From: Paracoccus stylophorae
Lineage (GTDB): Bacteria; Pseudomonadota; Alphaproteobacteria; Rhodobacterales; Rhodobacteraceae
NCBI RefSeq assembly: GCF_028553765.1
Contig: NZ_CP067134.1
Coordinates: 1,841,001 to 1,905,000 of the forward strand
Reading direction: 5' to 3'
DNA length: 64,000 nucleotides
Made by a program: the position numbers and the translations under genes. Shown piece after piece: positions 1 through 9,328 of the stretch (positions are counted from its first letter, which is position 1; each line of letters opens with the position of its first letter). The notes below the pieces were generated by a model. That model had not been told where the DNA came from and did not search any database. It was given only the letters and a program-made list of their open reading frames with translations.

Positions 1-1221
1 CGCATAGTCGATCGCCTCGGGCGTGGTCTTGTGGGTGACGACCAGCACCGGCACGCTGGTGTCGCTGTGCTGTCCGTATTGCCGCATCCGGTCGATCGAG
101 ATGCCGGCATCGCCCAGCACCGAGGCGACCTTGGCCAGCGCGCCGGGCTTGTCCTGCAATTCCAGCCGCATGTAATAGGCTGCGGGCACCGCCGTCCGGG
201 CGGGACGCGCGGTCTTCAGCCTCGATGCGGGCTGGCCGAACATCGCCATGCGGACGCCGCGCGCGATTTCCACGATGTCGGACAGCACCGCGCTGGCGGT
301 CGGGCCTTCGCCCGCCCCTGCCCCGCGCAGCACGATCTGGCCGACGCTGTCGCCTTCCAGCACCACCATGTTGGTGCCGCCGACCAGTTGCCCAAGCGGG
401 CTGTCGGCGGGCACGAGGCAGGGCGACATGCGCTGTTCCAGCCCGCGCGCGGTCATCTGCGCGACCCCCAGAAGCTTGATGCGATAGCCCATGTCGGCGG
501 CGCGGCGGATATCGTCGATGCTGACACGCTCGATCCCCTCGATCTCGACGGCGTCGAAATCGACCTGGGTGCCGAACGCGATGGCGGACAGGATCGCCAG
601 CTTGTGGCTGGCGTCGATGCCGCCCACGTCAAGCTGCGGATCAGCCTCGAGATAGCCAAGCTGGCGGGCCTCTTCGAACACCGCCTCATAGGGCAGGCCG
701 GCGCTTTCCATCCGCGTCAGGATATAGTTGCAGGTGCCGTTCATCACCCCCATGACGCGGCCGATATCGTTGCCGGCCAGCGATTCCGTCATCGTCTTGA
801 TCACCGGGATGCCCCCGGCCACCGCAGCCTCGAACCGGATGACGCGGCCCAGATCCTCGGCCAGCAGCGCCAGATCCTGCCCGTGCATGGCCAGCAGCGC
901 CTTGTTGGCGGTGACCACGTCCTTGCCGGCGCGCAACGCCGCCTGAATACTGTCGCGGGCGATGCCGTTATCGCCGCCGATCAGTTCGACATAAAGATCG
1001 ACGTCGTCGGCCGTCGCCACCGCCATAGGGTCGTCTTCCCACCGATAGGCGGACAGATCGGCGTCGCGGTTCTTCATCCGGTCGCGCGCGCTGACCGCGG
1101 TGATCGCAACCTCGCGCCCCGACCGCATCGCCAGCAGACCGGCATGTTTCTGAACGATCTTGACGACACCGATCCCGACGGTGCCAAGCCCGGCGATGCC
1201 CAAGCGGAGGGGGGACGACAT
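1..1221 (-). CDS. hom: Homoserine dehydrogenase (C-terminus beyond left edge)
   Basis: This enzyme reduces aspartate semialdehyde to homoserine with NAD(P)H, the branch point to threonine and methionine, in the cytoplasm. The ATG lies at 1221-1219, and 407 codons are read to the window edge with no stop. Family members are usually about 430 residues, so roughly the last 20 are missing. Residues 7-16 hold the Rossmann fingerprint with GLGTVG. The TANK motif at about 104-107 and the following catalytic domain (LEADPQLDVGGIDASHK) fit the family. An ACT domain starts near residue 350 (MRLELQDKPGALAKV), so allosteric inhibition by threonine is likely from family knowledge. The gene is divergent from metY, so both homoserine steps of methionine synthesis start from one intergenic region. 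I am confident of the identity. Confidence 0.95.
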   Translation of the reverse strand, partial: MSSPLRLGIAGLGTVGIGVVKIVQKHAGLLAMRSGREVAITAVSARDRMKNRDADLSAYRWEDDPMAVATADDVDLYVELIGGDNGIARDSIQAALRAGKDVVTANKALLAMHGQDLALLAEDLGRVIRFEAAVAGGIPVIKTMTESLAGNDIGRVMGVMNGTCNYILTRMESAGLPYEAVFEEARQLGYLEADPQLDVGGIDASHKLAILSAIAFGTQVDFDAVEIEGIERVSIDDIRRAADMGYRIKLLGVAQMTARGLEQRMSPCLVPADSPLGQLVGGTNMVVLEGDSVGQIVLRGAGAGEGPTASAVLSDIVEIARGVRMAMFGQPASRLKTARPARTAVPAAYYMRLELQDKPGALAKVASVLGDAGISIDRMRQYGQHSDTSVPVLVVTHKTTPEAIDYA

Positions 1222-1456
1222 GAAGGCCTCTTTTCTGCGATTGCGCGGGGTGTTAGCGCGGCGGGGCCGATGTTGCAACGACGAAGGCGCGCCGGCTGGG
1301 GACGGGGCGGCGCGCGCCCTCAGCCGTCGTCGCCGTGGCCGACCGCATTGCATGCACCGGGGCCGCCCACGTCACCGTCGGACCGGGCCGCGAAAACGTC
1401 ATTGAAGCCATGCCCGCCGCGCGACTAGGCTGCGCGCAACCCAGACGGAGAGGACC

Positions 1457-2743
1457 ATGACCCAAGATCTCGATTTCGACACGCTGACCATCCACGCCGG
1501 CAGCGCGCCCGACCCCGCCACCGGCGCGCGGCAGACGCCGATCTATCAGACCACCTCGTATCAGTTCCGCGATGCCGAACATGCCGCGCGCCTGTTCGGC
1601 CTGCAGGAGGTCGGCTATATCTATTCGCGGCTGACGAACCCGACGGTCGCGGCGCTGCAAAGCCGTGTCGCCGCGCTGGAGGGCGGGGCGGGCGCGGTCT
1701 GCTGTTCCTCGGGTCACGCCGCGCAGATCCTGGCGCTGTTTCCGCTGATGGGTCCAGGCAAGAACATCATCGCCTCGACCCGGCTTTACGGCGGCACCGT
1801 GACCCAGTTCAGCCATACGATCCAGCGTTTCGGCTGGTCGGCGAAATTCGTCGATCTGGACGATCTGGATGCGCTGCGCGCGGCCATCGACGACGACACC
1901 CGCGCGATCTTCTGCGAATCGATCAGCAATCCGGGCGGATACGTGACCGATATTCCGGCGGTCGCCGAAATCGCCGATGCGGCGGGTATTCCGCTGATCG
2001 TGGACAACACGCTGGCCACGCCCTATCTGTGTCGCCCGATCGAGATGGGCGCGACGCTGGTCGTGCACAGCCTGACCAAGTTCATGACCGGCAACGGCAC
2101 CGTGACCGGCGGCGCGGTGATCGACAGCGGCAAGTTCGACTGGTCGGCCAGCGACAAATTCCCGTCGCTGGCGGCGCCCGAACCGGCCTATCACGGGCTG
2201 AAATTCCACGAGACCTTCGGCGAGCTGGCCTTTACCTTCCACGGCATCGCCATCGGTTTGCGCGATCTGGGCATGACGATGAACCCGCAGGGCGCGCATT
2301 ACACGCTGATGGGGATCGAGACGTTGGGCCTGCGGATGCCGCGCCATGTCGAGAACGCCCAGAAGGTCGCCGAATGGCTGGAAAACGACCCGCGCGTGCA
2401 GTCGGTGACCTATGCCGGGCTCGCCTCGTCGCCGTGGAACGAGACGGCAAAGCGGCTGTATCCCAAGGGCGCGGGCGGCCTGTTCACGTTCGAGATCAAG
2501 GGCGGCTATGACGCGGCGGTGAAGCTGGTGGGCGCGCTGGAACTGTTCAGCCATGTCGCCAATCTGGGCGACGCGCGCTCGCTGGTGATCCATTCGGCAT
2601 CGACGACGCACAGCCAGCTGACCGAAGAACAGCAGCGCGCCGCCGGCGCCGGGCCCGAGGTGGTGCGCCTGTCGGTCGGGATCGAGAACCCCGACGACCT
2701 GATCGCCGACCTGGATCAGGCGCTGGCCAAGGCGACGGCCTGA
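1457..2743 (+). CDS. metY: O-acetylhomoserine sulfhydrylase (aminocarboxypropyltransferase)
   Basis: This cytoplasmic PLP enzyme of the Cys/Met metabolism family makes homocysteine (or methionine with methanethiol) from O-acetylhomoserine and sulfide. The 428-residue length matches the MetY branch rather than the shorter MetZ and MetB. The PLP lysine is K208 in HSLTKFMTGNG. The N-terminal motif TLTIHAG, the substrate-side YSRLTNPT and the C-terminal HSASTTHSQL with RLSVGIE are all present. GGAGAGGACC precedes the ATG as ribosome site. The gene is divergent from hom, whose product feeds the same pathway. I looked for a SAM-II riboswitch in the 235-base leader and saw no convincing one. A strong hairpin terminator follows. 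Confidence 0.95.
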   Translation: MTQDLDFDTLTIHAGSAPDPATGARQTPIYQTTSYQFRDAEHAARLFGLQEVGYIYSRLTNPTVAALQSRVAALEGGAGAVCCSSGHAAQILALFPLMGPGKNIIASTRLYGGTVTQFSHTIQRFGWSAKFVDLDDLDALRAAIDDDTRAIFCESISNPGGYVTDIPAVAEIADAAGIPLIVDNTLATPYLCRPIEMGATLVVHSLTKFMTGNGTVTGGAVIDSGKFDWSASDKFPSLAAPEPAYHGLKFHETFGELAFTFHGIAIGLRDLGMTMNPQGAHYTLMGIETLGLRMPRHVENAQKVAEWLENDPRVQSVTYAGLASSPWNETAKRLYPKGAGGLFTFEIKGGYDAAVKLVGALELFSHVANLGDARSLVIHSASTTHSQLTEEQQRAAGAGPEVVRLSVGIENPDDLIADLDQALAKATA

Positions 2744-2752
2744 GACGGACGT

Positions 2753-2781
2753 AAAAAAAGGGGGCACGGCGCCCCCTTTTT
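2753..2781. terminator. Bidirectional Rho-independent terminator
   Basis: A run of seven A precedes the stem GGGGGC, a five-base loop, GCCCCC and five T. The A and T tracts flank both arms, so it can stop metY on the plus strand and the SIMPL-domain gene converging on the minus strand. Confidence 0.85.
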
Positions 2782-2807
2782 CATTTCGGTTCAATGATTT
2801 GCCGGCG

Positions 2808-4001
2808 TCAGTTCGAAGGCGTTTCCGCCTCGACGTCAGACTGTTCTGCGTCAGATTCTTCCGCGCCTGACGGTGCCGGCTGTTCCGCGTCCGGCTGCTG
2901 CCCCTCAGGTTCATCCGCCTCGGGCGTCGCCGGTGCCGTATCGGCGGGTTGCGGCGCGGCCGTGTCGGCACCGTCCGCAGGGATCGGCGGATGACCCTCG
3001 GGCAGTTCGATGTCCGGTTGCGGCGCGATGTCTTGCTGCGCTGCCTCCGGGTTCGGCGCGTCCGTGTCATCCTGCGACGCCGCCCCGTCCTGCGGCTGGG
3101 CGCGATCCTGCGGCGCGGTTCTCTCTTGCGCATCGGCGCCGCGGTCGCCGCGCTTTCCGCCCTGGCCGGGCTTTCCGCGCATGTCATGGTGCTTGCCGCG
3201 CATCTCGTCGCGGCAATCATTCCTGCCGCCCATCAGCGCGTATTCCATCTGCACGCTGGCGTTCATCGACAGTTGGCCGGCGGCGACCGGGGCACCCTCG
3301 GTCGCGGCATCGGCGGCCATGCGCATCATCGGGCGCGGCCCGTCGCTGATCTGGCTGTCGCGCAGAACCATCACCGGCCCCAGTCTCAGACCGGCGGCCT
3401 TGGCCAGCACCTGGGCCTTGTGGCGGGCATCGGCGACGGCGGCGCGGCGGGCACGGTCCTGCGCGCCCATGCCATTTTCGCGGCTGAACTCGATGCCGCT
3501 GATCTCGTTGGCGCCGGCCGCCACGATCGCATCCAGCACCGAGCCCAGCTCGCCGATCTCGCTGACGCGCACGGTGACGCGGTTGCTGGCCTGGTATCCG
3601 GTGACGCGCGGGGCGCGGTTTTCGCCGTAATCCATCAGCGGGTTCAGGTTCAGGCCCGATGTGCGGATGTCGGTTTCGGGGATGCCGGCCCGTGACAGCG
3701 CCTCGATCACCTCGCGTTGCTGGGTCGAGGTCTGGGACATCGCCTCGGCCGCGCTGTCGGCCTGGCTGGTCACGCCCAGCTGGATCGTGGCCAGGTCGGG
3801 GGCGACCCGGGCCTCGCCCTCGCCGGTGACGGTCAGGCGACGCGCGCCTGCGCCCGCCTGCATCATGCAGTGATGCGGCATCGCGCGATGGCCCCTGTCG
3901 CCCTTGCCGGGTGCGGCGGCGACGGGACCGGCCAGGGCAATTCCCAGCCCCGTGGCGGTGATCAGGACCGAGCGGGTGATGACGCGGGATGGATCGATCA
4001 T
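2808..4001 (-). CDS. SIMPL-domain (DUF541) periplasmic protein with acidic tail
   Basis: Predicted secreted protein of 397 residues. I start at the ATG at 4001 because AAGAGGA lies just upstream; an in-frame ATG eight codons earlier lacks a site. Residues 1 to about 30 form a signal peptide ending AGPVAAA. The SIMPL domain runs from about residue 55 (RRLTVTGEGEARVAPDLA) to about 255 (MEYALM), with the typical SRAGIPETDIRTSGLNLNP segment. Family members are periplasmic and of poorly defined role, sometimes tied to oxidative or envelope stress. After the domain comes a basic, histidine-containing linker and then about 120 residues very rich in P, E, D, Q and A, much longer than the usual family C-terminus. 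It converges with metY. The domain call is firm; the role is unknown. Confidence 0.85.
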   Translation of the reverse strand: MIDPSRVITRSVLITATGLGIALAGPVAAAPGKGDRGHRAMPHHCMMQAGAGARRLTVTGEGEARVAPDLATIQLGVTSQADSAAEAMSQTSTQQREVIEALSRAGIPETDIRTSGLNLNPLMDYGENRAPRVTGYQASNRVTVRVSEIGELGSVLDAIVAAGANEISGIEFSRENGMGAQDRARRAAVADARHKAQVLAKAAGLRLGPVMVLRDSQISDGPRPMMRMAADAATEGAPVAAGQLSMNASVQMEYALMGGRNDCRDEMRGKHHDMRGKPGQGGKRGDRGADAQERTAPQDRAQPQDGAASQDDTDAPNPEAAQQDIAPQPDIELPEGHPPIPADGADTAAPQPADTAPATPEADEPEGQQPDAEQPAPSGAEESDAEQSDVEAETPSN

Positions 4002-4190
4002 GTGATGTCCTCTTTCTTCGTTCATGCGACCTGTGTCGCAACGATGGATGATAGCGCCGGGTTCAGCGAAAAGGGTTCACAGATGCGCCAGATTCGCTTT
4101 TCTCACCACATGATTTGGGGTAGATCAGGTTAGGCCCCACCAGATCGCGGCATTTCAGAATCGCGACGTATTTCGAGCAGTGACAGAAAC

Positions 4191-7100
4191 ATGAACCAGC
4201 ACGCGCGCGCCCCCGAATTCGCCATGAGCTTCACGCAGGAGGCGGTCCTGCTGGAACGCCATGACGGCCATGACTGGAAAACCTTGGGCGAGGCGCGGTT
4301 TGCCGGCCGCGATGTGGCCGCAAGGCTGAACGCGCTGCGGCAAGAGGCCGGCGATGCCGTCGGTTCCGCCGATGCCGTGCTGGTCATTCCGGACGATCAG
4401 ATCCTGTATACCGTGCTGACGGTCCCCGCCGGGGCGGACATCCCGGCTGCGGTGGCGCGCGCGCTTGAGGGGATGACGCCCTACAAGGCGTCCGATCTGG
4501 CGTTCGACTGGTGCCCGTCCGAGTCCGGCGATATCGAGACGCTGCGCGTCGCCGCCGTCGCCCGCCGGACCCTGGAAGAGGCCGAGGATTTCGCCCGCGC
4601 GCAGGGATTCCGCGCCTCGGGCTTCGTCGCCCGTCCGGGCGATGCGCGTTTCGACGGTCAGCCCGATTTCGGGACCAGCCGCGCCTTTGCCGAGGATGCC
4701 GCGCGCCCGCCCTTCAGCGAACCCGACCTGACGCAGGCCCGCATCACCGCCGCGGCGATCGAGGATGCGCCAGCCCTGCCGGCGGCCGACGCGCCCAAAG
4801 CCGATTTCATCTCGCGCATCACGCCGCATCATGTCGCACCCGTTCTGACGACGGACGCGGCCCCTGATGCCCCCGCCCAAGGCGAGGCGGCCGCGGATGC
4901 CGCGCCTGCGCCGGACCCGTCGGCGCAGATGCCGGCGGCGGGCGACGCGCCGCCCGTGACGGTGGCATCGGGCGACAAGACGCCCGTCGCGGCCCCGCCC
5001 GTAATCCGCCACGGCGAGGCGAAAGGCGTGTCCGCCCCGCGCCTGTCGCCGCGCGCCGCCGCCGTGCATGATCGCGCCGCCGAGGCCCGCGCCCGCCGCG
5101 ATGAAACCCCTGCCCCGACCCCCGGTCGGCGCGCGGCGCTGATGGCGCGTCTGCGCGATCTGGACCCGGCGCGCCTGCCGGTGATGATGGGCGTCCTGGT
5201 CGTCGCGCTGGTCGCCGTCCTGCTGTTGTTCGGAAACCGCGAGGACACAGACCCGAGCGCCGACACCGACAGCATCACAGCAATCCCGGCACAGACCGAA
5301 ACGGCAATCGCGCCACAAGAGACGGCCGAGGTGACCGAGACGCCCCAGCCTGCGCCGACGGCAGACACGGCGCCGCTTACCCCCGCGCCCGTCGATCCGG
5401 GCAACGCCACGGCCGATCGGGCCGACCCCGCCACGGACGCGCCGCAGGCTTCCGCGACCCAGCCCGAGGCGACAACGGCAGCGATCCCGGCCGCGGAGGA
5501 TGCCGGACCGGCAGAGGACAACACCGCGCTTTCCGCCGACACCGTCAGCCCGGCCGAGACTGCCGAGACAACGGCGGAAGCACCCCCCGCGCCTGCGCCG
5601 GCCGCGACCGCGACCCAAGATGCTGCGACCCCCGATCCCGCGACCGAAGACGATCCGCTGACCCGCGCGCTGTCCGAGGCGATCTCGGGCCGCGTGGCGG
5701 AAAACGACGCGGCGCGCGCGCAACCCTCCGCGCCGAACGCCGCGCCTGAAACTGCCGCGCCTGCAAGCGACGCGGACGCCGCACAGGGCCAGACCCCGCC
5801 TGTACAGACCCCGCCGGCACCGGCATCGACCGCGCCATCGGATACGGCGGCGGCGCAGGCTTCGGCGGCGGCCAGTTCGCTGCGCCTGTCCAGATCCGCC
5901 CGTCCCGGTACGCCGCCGGCGCGCGCGGAAACCCCTGCGGCACCGGATTCCCGTCCGGCTGTTCCGGCCAATCCGCAGCCTTTCGATCGGCGCGCCGAAC
6001 GGCAGGCACCGCAACTGACCGGCATCCGCCCGCCCGGCCGCCCGGCCCGCGCCGCGACGACGCCCGGTCCGGCTGCCGACCAGCCCGCGCCGCAGACCGT
6101 TCCGGCCGCCTCGCCCGCGCCGGCCCCGTCCGCGCAGCCGCCCGGTTCGTCCCGCCGGCCGCCGCAGCGCCCCGAAAACCTGACCCTGCTGGAAGAGGGC
6201 AGCGTGAACGAGGATGCGGCGCCGACCCGCCTGACACGCGCGGAACAGGTGTTTCTGCACGGGCTGCTGCGCGATCTGAGAACCGCGCAGGCCGGCGCAT
6301 CCGGCGTCAGCGAGGATGAGCGCCGGGTGCTGATCCGGCTGGCCGATGCCCGTCCGGTCCGCAAGCCGGTGTCGGTGTCCGGGCCGTCGGAAAACGCCGT
6401 GCGCGCCGCCGTGGCGCAGGCGGTCGCCGCATCGGATCGACCGCAGCCGCGCAGCGAGGCCGAGACGGCAGCGCCCCCCGCATCCGCCGCCGCGCCCGCG
6501 CAACCCTCTGCCGCGACGGGCGCGCGGCTCAGCCGGTCGCTGCGCCCCAGCCCGCGGCCGGGGGCGGGAGGCAACACCGGACCCGGCAATGCCAGCCTGT
6601 CGGGCAAGGCGGTCGAGAACGCCATCGCCGCCGCCGTCGCCAGCAGTTCCGCCCCGCCGGGCGCGGTCGCGCTGACGGCGCTGACCGCCTCGGCCCTGCC
6701 GCCCCGGCGCAGCAGCGCCCGCGCCGCCGCCAGTGCGGCGGCGTCCTCGCTTGCGCCCTCGACCCCGGCCGCCGCGCCCTCGGCCGACGATCTGCGCGCC
6801 GCCGCAGCCGCGCAGGAACGCGACGCGGCCCTGGCCGAACAGCGCCGCATGGACGCCGAGCTTCAGGCCCAGGCCGAGGCGCGCGCCCGCGCCCGCGCCG
6901 CCGCCGACCAGCAGGCCGAGGCGCGCGCCCGTGCGCAGGCCGAAGCCCGCGCCCGCGCGCAGGCCGAGGCCGAGGCCCGCGCCGCCGCCGCCCGCAAACA
7001 GGCCTATACCCCGCCCGAGGCCGAGAACGAGCCCGAGGTCGCGGCCAAGGTGCCGGCCGGCCGCGCCCAGGGCAGCGCCGCCGCCACCGCCACGATCAAG

Positions 7101-7313
7101 GACGGCATCACCCTGAACCGCACCCAGATCATCGGCACGATCGGCGCCGGCAAGGCCAGCCGCGCGCTGGTCCGGCTTTCCAACGGCCGGGTGCTGACCC
7201 TGCGCCTTGGCGACCGGATCAACGGCGGCACGATCACCGATATCGGCAACAGCCGGATCACCTATGTCAAAGGCGGGCGCCCGCAAGAGCTGTCGGTCCT
7301 GAACGGACAGTAG
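4191..7313 (+). CDS. Large Ala/Pro-rich bitopic membrane protein with PilP/GspC-like C-terminal domain
   Basis: Unrecognised 1,040-residue protein. Residues 1 to about 160 look folded and resemble the actin-like cytoplasmic part of GspL/PilM-type proteins (VLVIPDDQILYTVLTVPAG, EGMTPYKASDLAFDW). A single hydrophobic segment lies at about 329-350 (LPVMMGVLVVALVAVLLLF). Between and after these are long low-complexity stretches of A, P, T, D and Q. Near 880-950 an A/E/R/Q-rich helix follows, probably a coiled coil (repeated RARAQAEA). The last 70 residues fold again (LNRTQIIGTIGAGKASRALV, RVLTLRLGDRINGG) and resemble the small beta domain of PilP/GspC-type secretion and pilus proteins. It ends 10 bases before the antiporter gene, so the two are probably co-transcribed. 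Relatives in Rhodobacterales are often mislabelled as translation initiation factor 2. The resemblance calls are by eye. Confidence 0.7.
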   Translation: MNQHARAPEFAMSFTQEAVLLERHDGHDWKTLGEARFAGRDVAARLNALRQEAGDAVGSADAVLVIPDDQILYTVLTVPAGADIPAAVARALEGMTPYKASDLAFDWCPSESGDIETLRVAAVARRTLEEAEDFARAQGFRASGFVARPGDARFDGQPDFGTSRAFAEDAARPPFSEPDLTQARITAAAIEDAPALPAADAPKADFISRITPHHVAPVLTTDAAPDAPAQGEAAADAAPAPDPSAQMPAAGDAPPVTVASGDKTPVAAPPVIRHGEAKGVSAPRLSPRAAAVHDRAAEARARRDETPAPTPGRRAALMARLRDLDPARLPVMMGVLVVALVAVLLLFGNREDTDPSADTDSITAIPAQTETAIAPQETAEVTETPQPAPTADTAPLTPAPVDPGNATADRADPATDAPQASATQPEATTAAIPAAEDAGPAEDNTALSADTVSPAETAETTAEAPPAPAPAATATQDAATPDPATEDDPLTRALSEAISGRVAENDAARAQPSAPNAAPETAAPASDADAAQGQTPPVQTPPAPASTAPSDTAAAQASAAASSLRLSRSARPGTPPARAETPAAPDSRPAVPANPQPFDRRAERQAPQLTGIRPPGRPARAATTPGPAADQPAPQTVPAASPAPAPSAQPPGSSRRPPQRPENLTLLEEGSVNEDAAPTRLTRAEQVFLHGLLRDLRTAQAGASGVSEDERRVLIRLADARPVRKPVSVSGPSENAVRAAVAQAVAASDRPQPRSEAETAAPPASAAAPAQPSAATGARLSRSLRPSPRPGAGGNTGPGNASLSGKAVENAIAAAVASSSAPPGAVALTALTASALPPRRSSARAAASAAASSLAPSTPAAAPSADDLRAAAAAQERDAALAEQRRMDAELQAQAEARARARAAADQQAEARARAQAEARARAQAEAEARAAAARKQAYTPPEAENEPEVAAKVPAGRAQGSAAATATIKDGITLNRTQIIGTIGAGKASRALVRLSNGRVLTLRLGDRINGGTITDIGNSRITYVKGGRPQELSVLNGQ

Positions 7314-7323
7314 AAGGGAGGCG

Positions 7324-9255
7324 ATGGAAAACTTTCTCCTCCTCGCCACCGTCTATCTGGTGACGATGGTGATCGCCGTGCCGATCTCGGCCCGGCTGGG
7401 GCTGGGATCGGTTCTGGGCTATCTGATCTGCGGCATCCTGATCGGGCCGGTCCTGAACCTGACCGGCAACCAGATGTCCGATCTTCAGCATTTCGCCGAA
7501 TTCGGGGTGGTGATGATGCTGTTCCTGATCGGTCTGGAACTGGAACCCCGCAATCTGTGGAACATGCGCCACCGGCTGATCGGGCTGGGCGGCGCGCAGG
7601 TGCTGCTGTCCATCGGTGCCGTGGCCGGTGTGGCGCTGCTGTTCGGGCTGGACTGGCCGGCGGCGCTGGCCCTGGGGATGGTGCTGTCGCTCAGCTCGAC
7701 CGCGATCGTGTTGCAGACCCTGTCGGAAAAGGGGCTGATGCAGACGACCGGCGGGCGGTCGGCCTTTTCGGTGCTGCTGACGCAGGACATCGCGGTGATC
7801 CCGATGATCGCGCTGATGCCGCTGCTGGCGCCGTTCGGCAATCGCGGCGAGGCGGGACACGAGCAGGATCACATCGGCGAGATGATGATGGCCTGGCTGC
7901 CCGCCTGGGGCGCCACTCTGGTCACGCTGGCGGCGGTGGCGGCGGTCATTCTTCTGGGCCAGTACCTGATCCGTCCCGTCTTTCGCTTCGTGATCGCCTC
8001 GCGCCTGCCCGAGATGGAGACCGCGATGGCGCTGCTGATCGTGGTCGGCATCGCGTCGCTGATGATCCTTGTGGGTCTGTCGCCCGCGCTTGGAACGTTC
8101 CTGGCCGGGGTGATGCTGGCCGGGTCCGAGTTCCGGCACGAGCTGGAATCGCAGATCGGGCCGTTCAAGGGGCTGCTTCTGGGCCTGTTCTTCATCACCG
8201 TGGGCGCGGGGATGGATCTGGCCGTGCTGGCCGAACAGCCGATCCCGATCCTGACGGCGACGGCGGCGCTGATCTCGACCAAGGCCGCGATCCTGCTGCT
8301 GATCGCGCGCTGGACCAAGATGAAGCACCGGGACCGGTCGCTGTTCACCCTGTCTCTGGCGCAGGCGGGCGAATTCGGGTTCGTGCTGCTGTCCTATACC
8401 GTGACGCTGGCGATCCTGCCGGCGGAACTGGCCAAATCGGTCCTGCTGGTGATCGCGCTGACCATGCTGGCCACGCCGCTTCTGTTCATCCTGCACGAAC
8501 AGGTGACGCGGCGGCTGACCGAAACCGCGGCCGCCGACGCGCCCGACGATATCGAGGAACAGCAGCCGATCATCATCGCAGGCGTCGGGCGTTTCGGTCA
8601 GGTGATCAACCGCATGGTCACCATGTCGGGCTTTCAGACCACGGTGCTGGACCACGACCTGAAGCTGATCCAGCTGATGCGGCGCTTTGGCTTCAAGGGG
8701 TATTTCGGCGATCCGACCCGCCCCGAGATCCTGATGGCGGCGGGGCTGGACAAGGCCCGCATCCTGGTCGCCGCGCTGGACGATCCCGACGCCAATCTGA
8801 AGCTGATCCGCTATGCCCGCGAACGCCGCCCCGATCTGCACATCATCGCGCGCGCCCGCGACCGGGTGAATGTCTATCAGCTTTACCGCTCGGGCGCGGA
8901 CGACATCGTGCGCGAAACCTTTGACAGCTCGCTGCGGGCGGCGCGCTATGTTCTGGAAAATACCGGGCTTTCGGAATACGAGGCGGCCGAGTTGGAACGG
9001 ATCTTCTACCGCCTGGACCGCGCCTCGCTGCGCGAACTGGCCGAGGTGTGGAAACCCGGCGTGCCGCTGGACGAAAATCCCGACTATGTGCAGCTGAGCC
9101 GCGAGCTGAACCGCAATCTGGAAAACGCGCTGATGGAGCGATTCTCGCACGGGCCAAGCGCGGCCCCGATGGCCGAGGAACATGACGAGGAAGAACCCGA
9201 ACACGGGCTGGGCCGGCCCGAGACGGGCGAACACCGCCCCGGCGGACGATCCTGA
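7324..9255 (+). CDS. Kef-type monovalent cation:proton antiporter with TrkA-N domain (CPA2 family)
   Basis: Inner-membrane antiporter of 643 residues, expected to exchange K+ or Na+ for H+. Residues 1 to about 390 form the multi-pass exchanger; LGLGSVLGYLICGILIGP, FLIGLELEP and the conserved SSTAIVLQTLSEKG are present. Residues from about 415 form the NAD-binding TrkA-N (RCK) domain with GVGRFGQ at about 420 and DHD at the end of the second strand. The C-terminal 100 residues include a likely coil and a charged tail. There is no clear TrkA-C domain, so it resembles KefB/KefC. GAAGGGAGG sits before the ATG, 10 bases after the preceding stop. Gating by glutathione adducts is known for Escherichia coli Kef but cannot be read here. 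Confidence 0.9.
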   Translation: MENFLLLATVYLVTMVIAVPISARLGLGSVLGYLICGILIGPVLNLTGNQMSDLQHFAEFGVVMMLFLIGLELEPRNLWNMRHRLIGLGGAQVLLSIGAVAGVALLFGLDWPAALALGMVLSLSSTAIVLQTLSEKGLMQTTGGRSAFSVLLTQDIAVIPMIALMPLLAPFGNRGEAGHEQDHIGEMMMAWLPAWGATLVTLAAVAAVILLGQYLIRPVFRFVIASRLPEMETAMALLIVVGIASLMILVGLSPALGTFLAGVMLAGSEFRHELESQIGPFKGLLLGLFFITVGAGMDLAVLAEQPIPILTATAALISTKAAILLLIARWTKMKHRDRSLFTLSLAQAGEFGFVLLSYTVTLAILPAELAKSVLLVIALTMLATPLLFILHEQVTRRLTETAAADAPDDIEEQQPIIIAGVGRFGQVINRMVTMSGFQTTVLDHDLKLIQLMRRFGFKGYFGDPTRPEILMAAGLDKARILVAALDDPDANLKLIRYARERRPDLHIIARARDRVNVYQLYRSGADDIVRETFDSSLRAARYVLENTGLSEYEAAELERIFYRLDRASLRELAEVWKPGVPLDENPDYVQLSRELNRNLENALMERFSHGPSAAPMAEEHDEEEPEHGLGRPETGEHRPGGRS

Positions 9256-9328
9256 CGCATCCCGCCGCGCGCCCGTTCCCGCCGCACCTGGACCGGCACC
9301 CGGACCGGCCGGCGCGGCTGACGCGGAG

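Noticed and set aside
1222..1456. Possible SAM-II riboswitch ahead of metY
   Set aside because: This riboswitch is common before metY-type genes in alphaproteobacteria, but I could not find its conserved pseudoknot core here. A covariance-model search would decide.
6850..6990. Tandem repeat in the large membrane protein gene (GCCCGCGCC-like units)
   Set aside because: It encodes a regular A/R/E/Q helix and varies by codon. It looks like a coiled coil under protein-level selection rather than a DNA minisatellite or CRISPR.
4155..7349. A 1,064-codon open frame on the minus strand under the Ala/Pro-rich protein gene
   Set aside because: It is dominated by G and R, as expected from reading GC-rich alanine/proline codons backwards. 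The plus-strand protein has a folded start, a membrane helix and a folded end, so that strand is the coding one.
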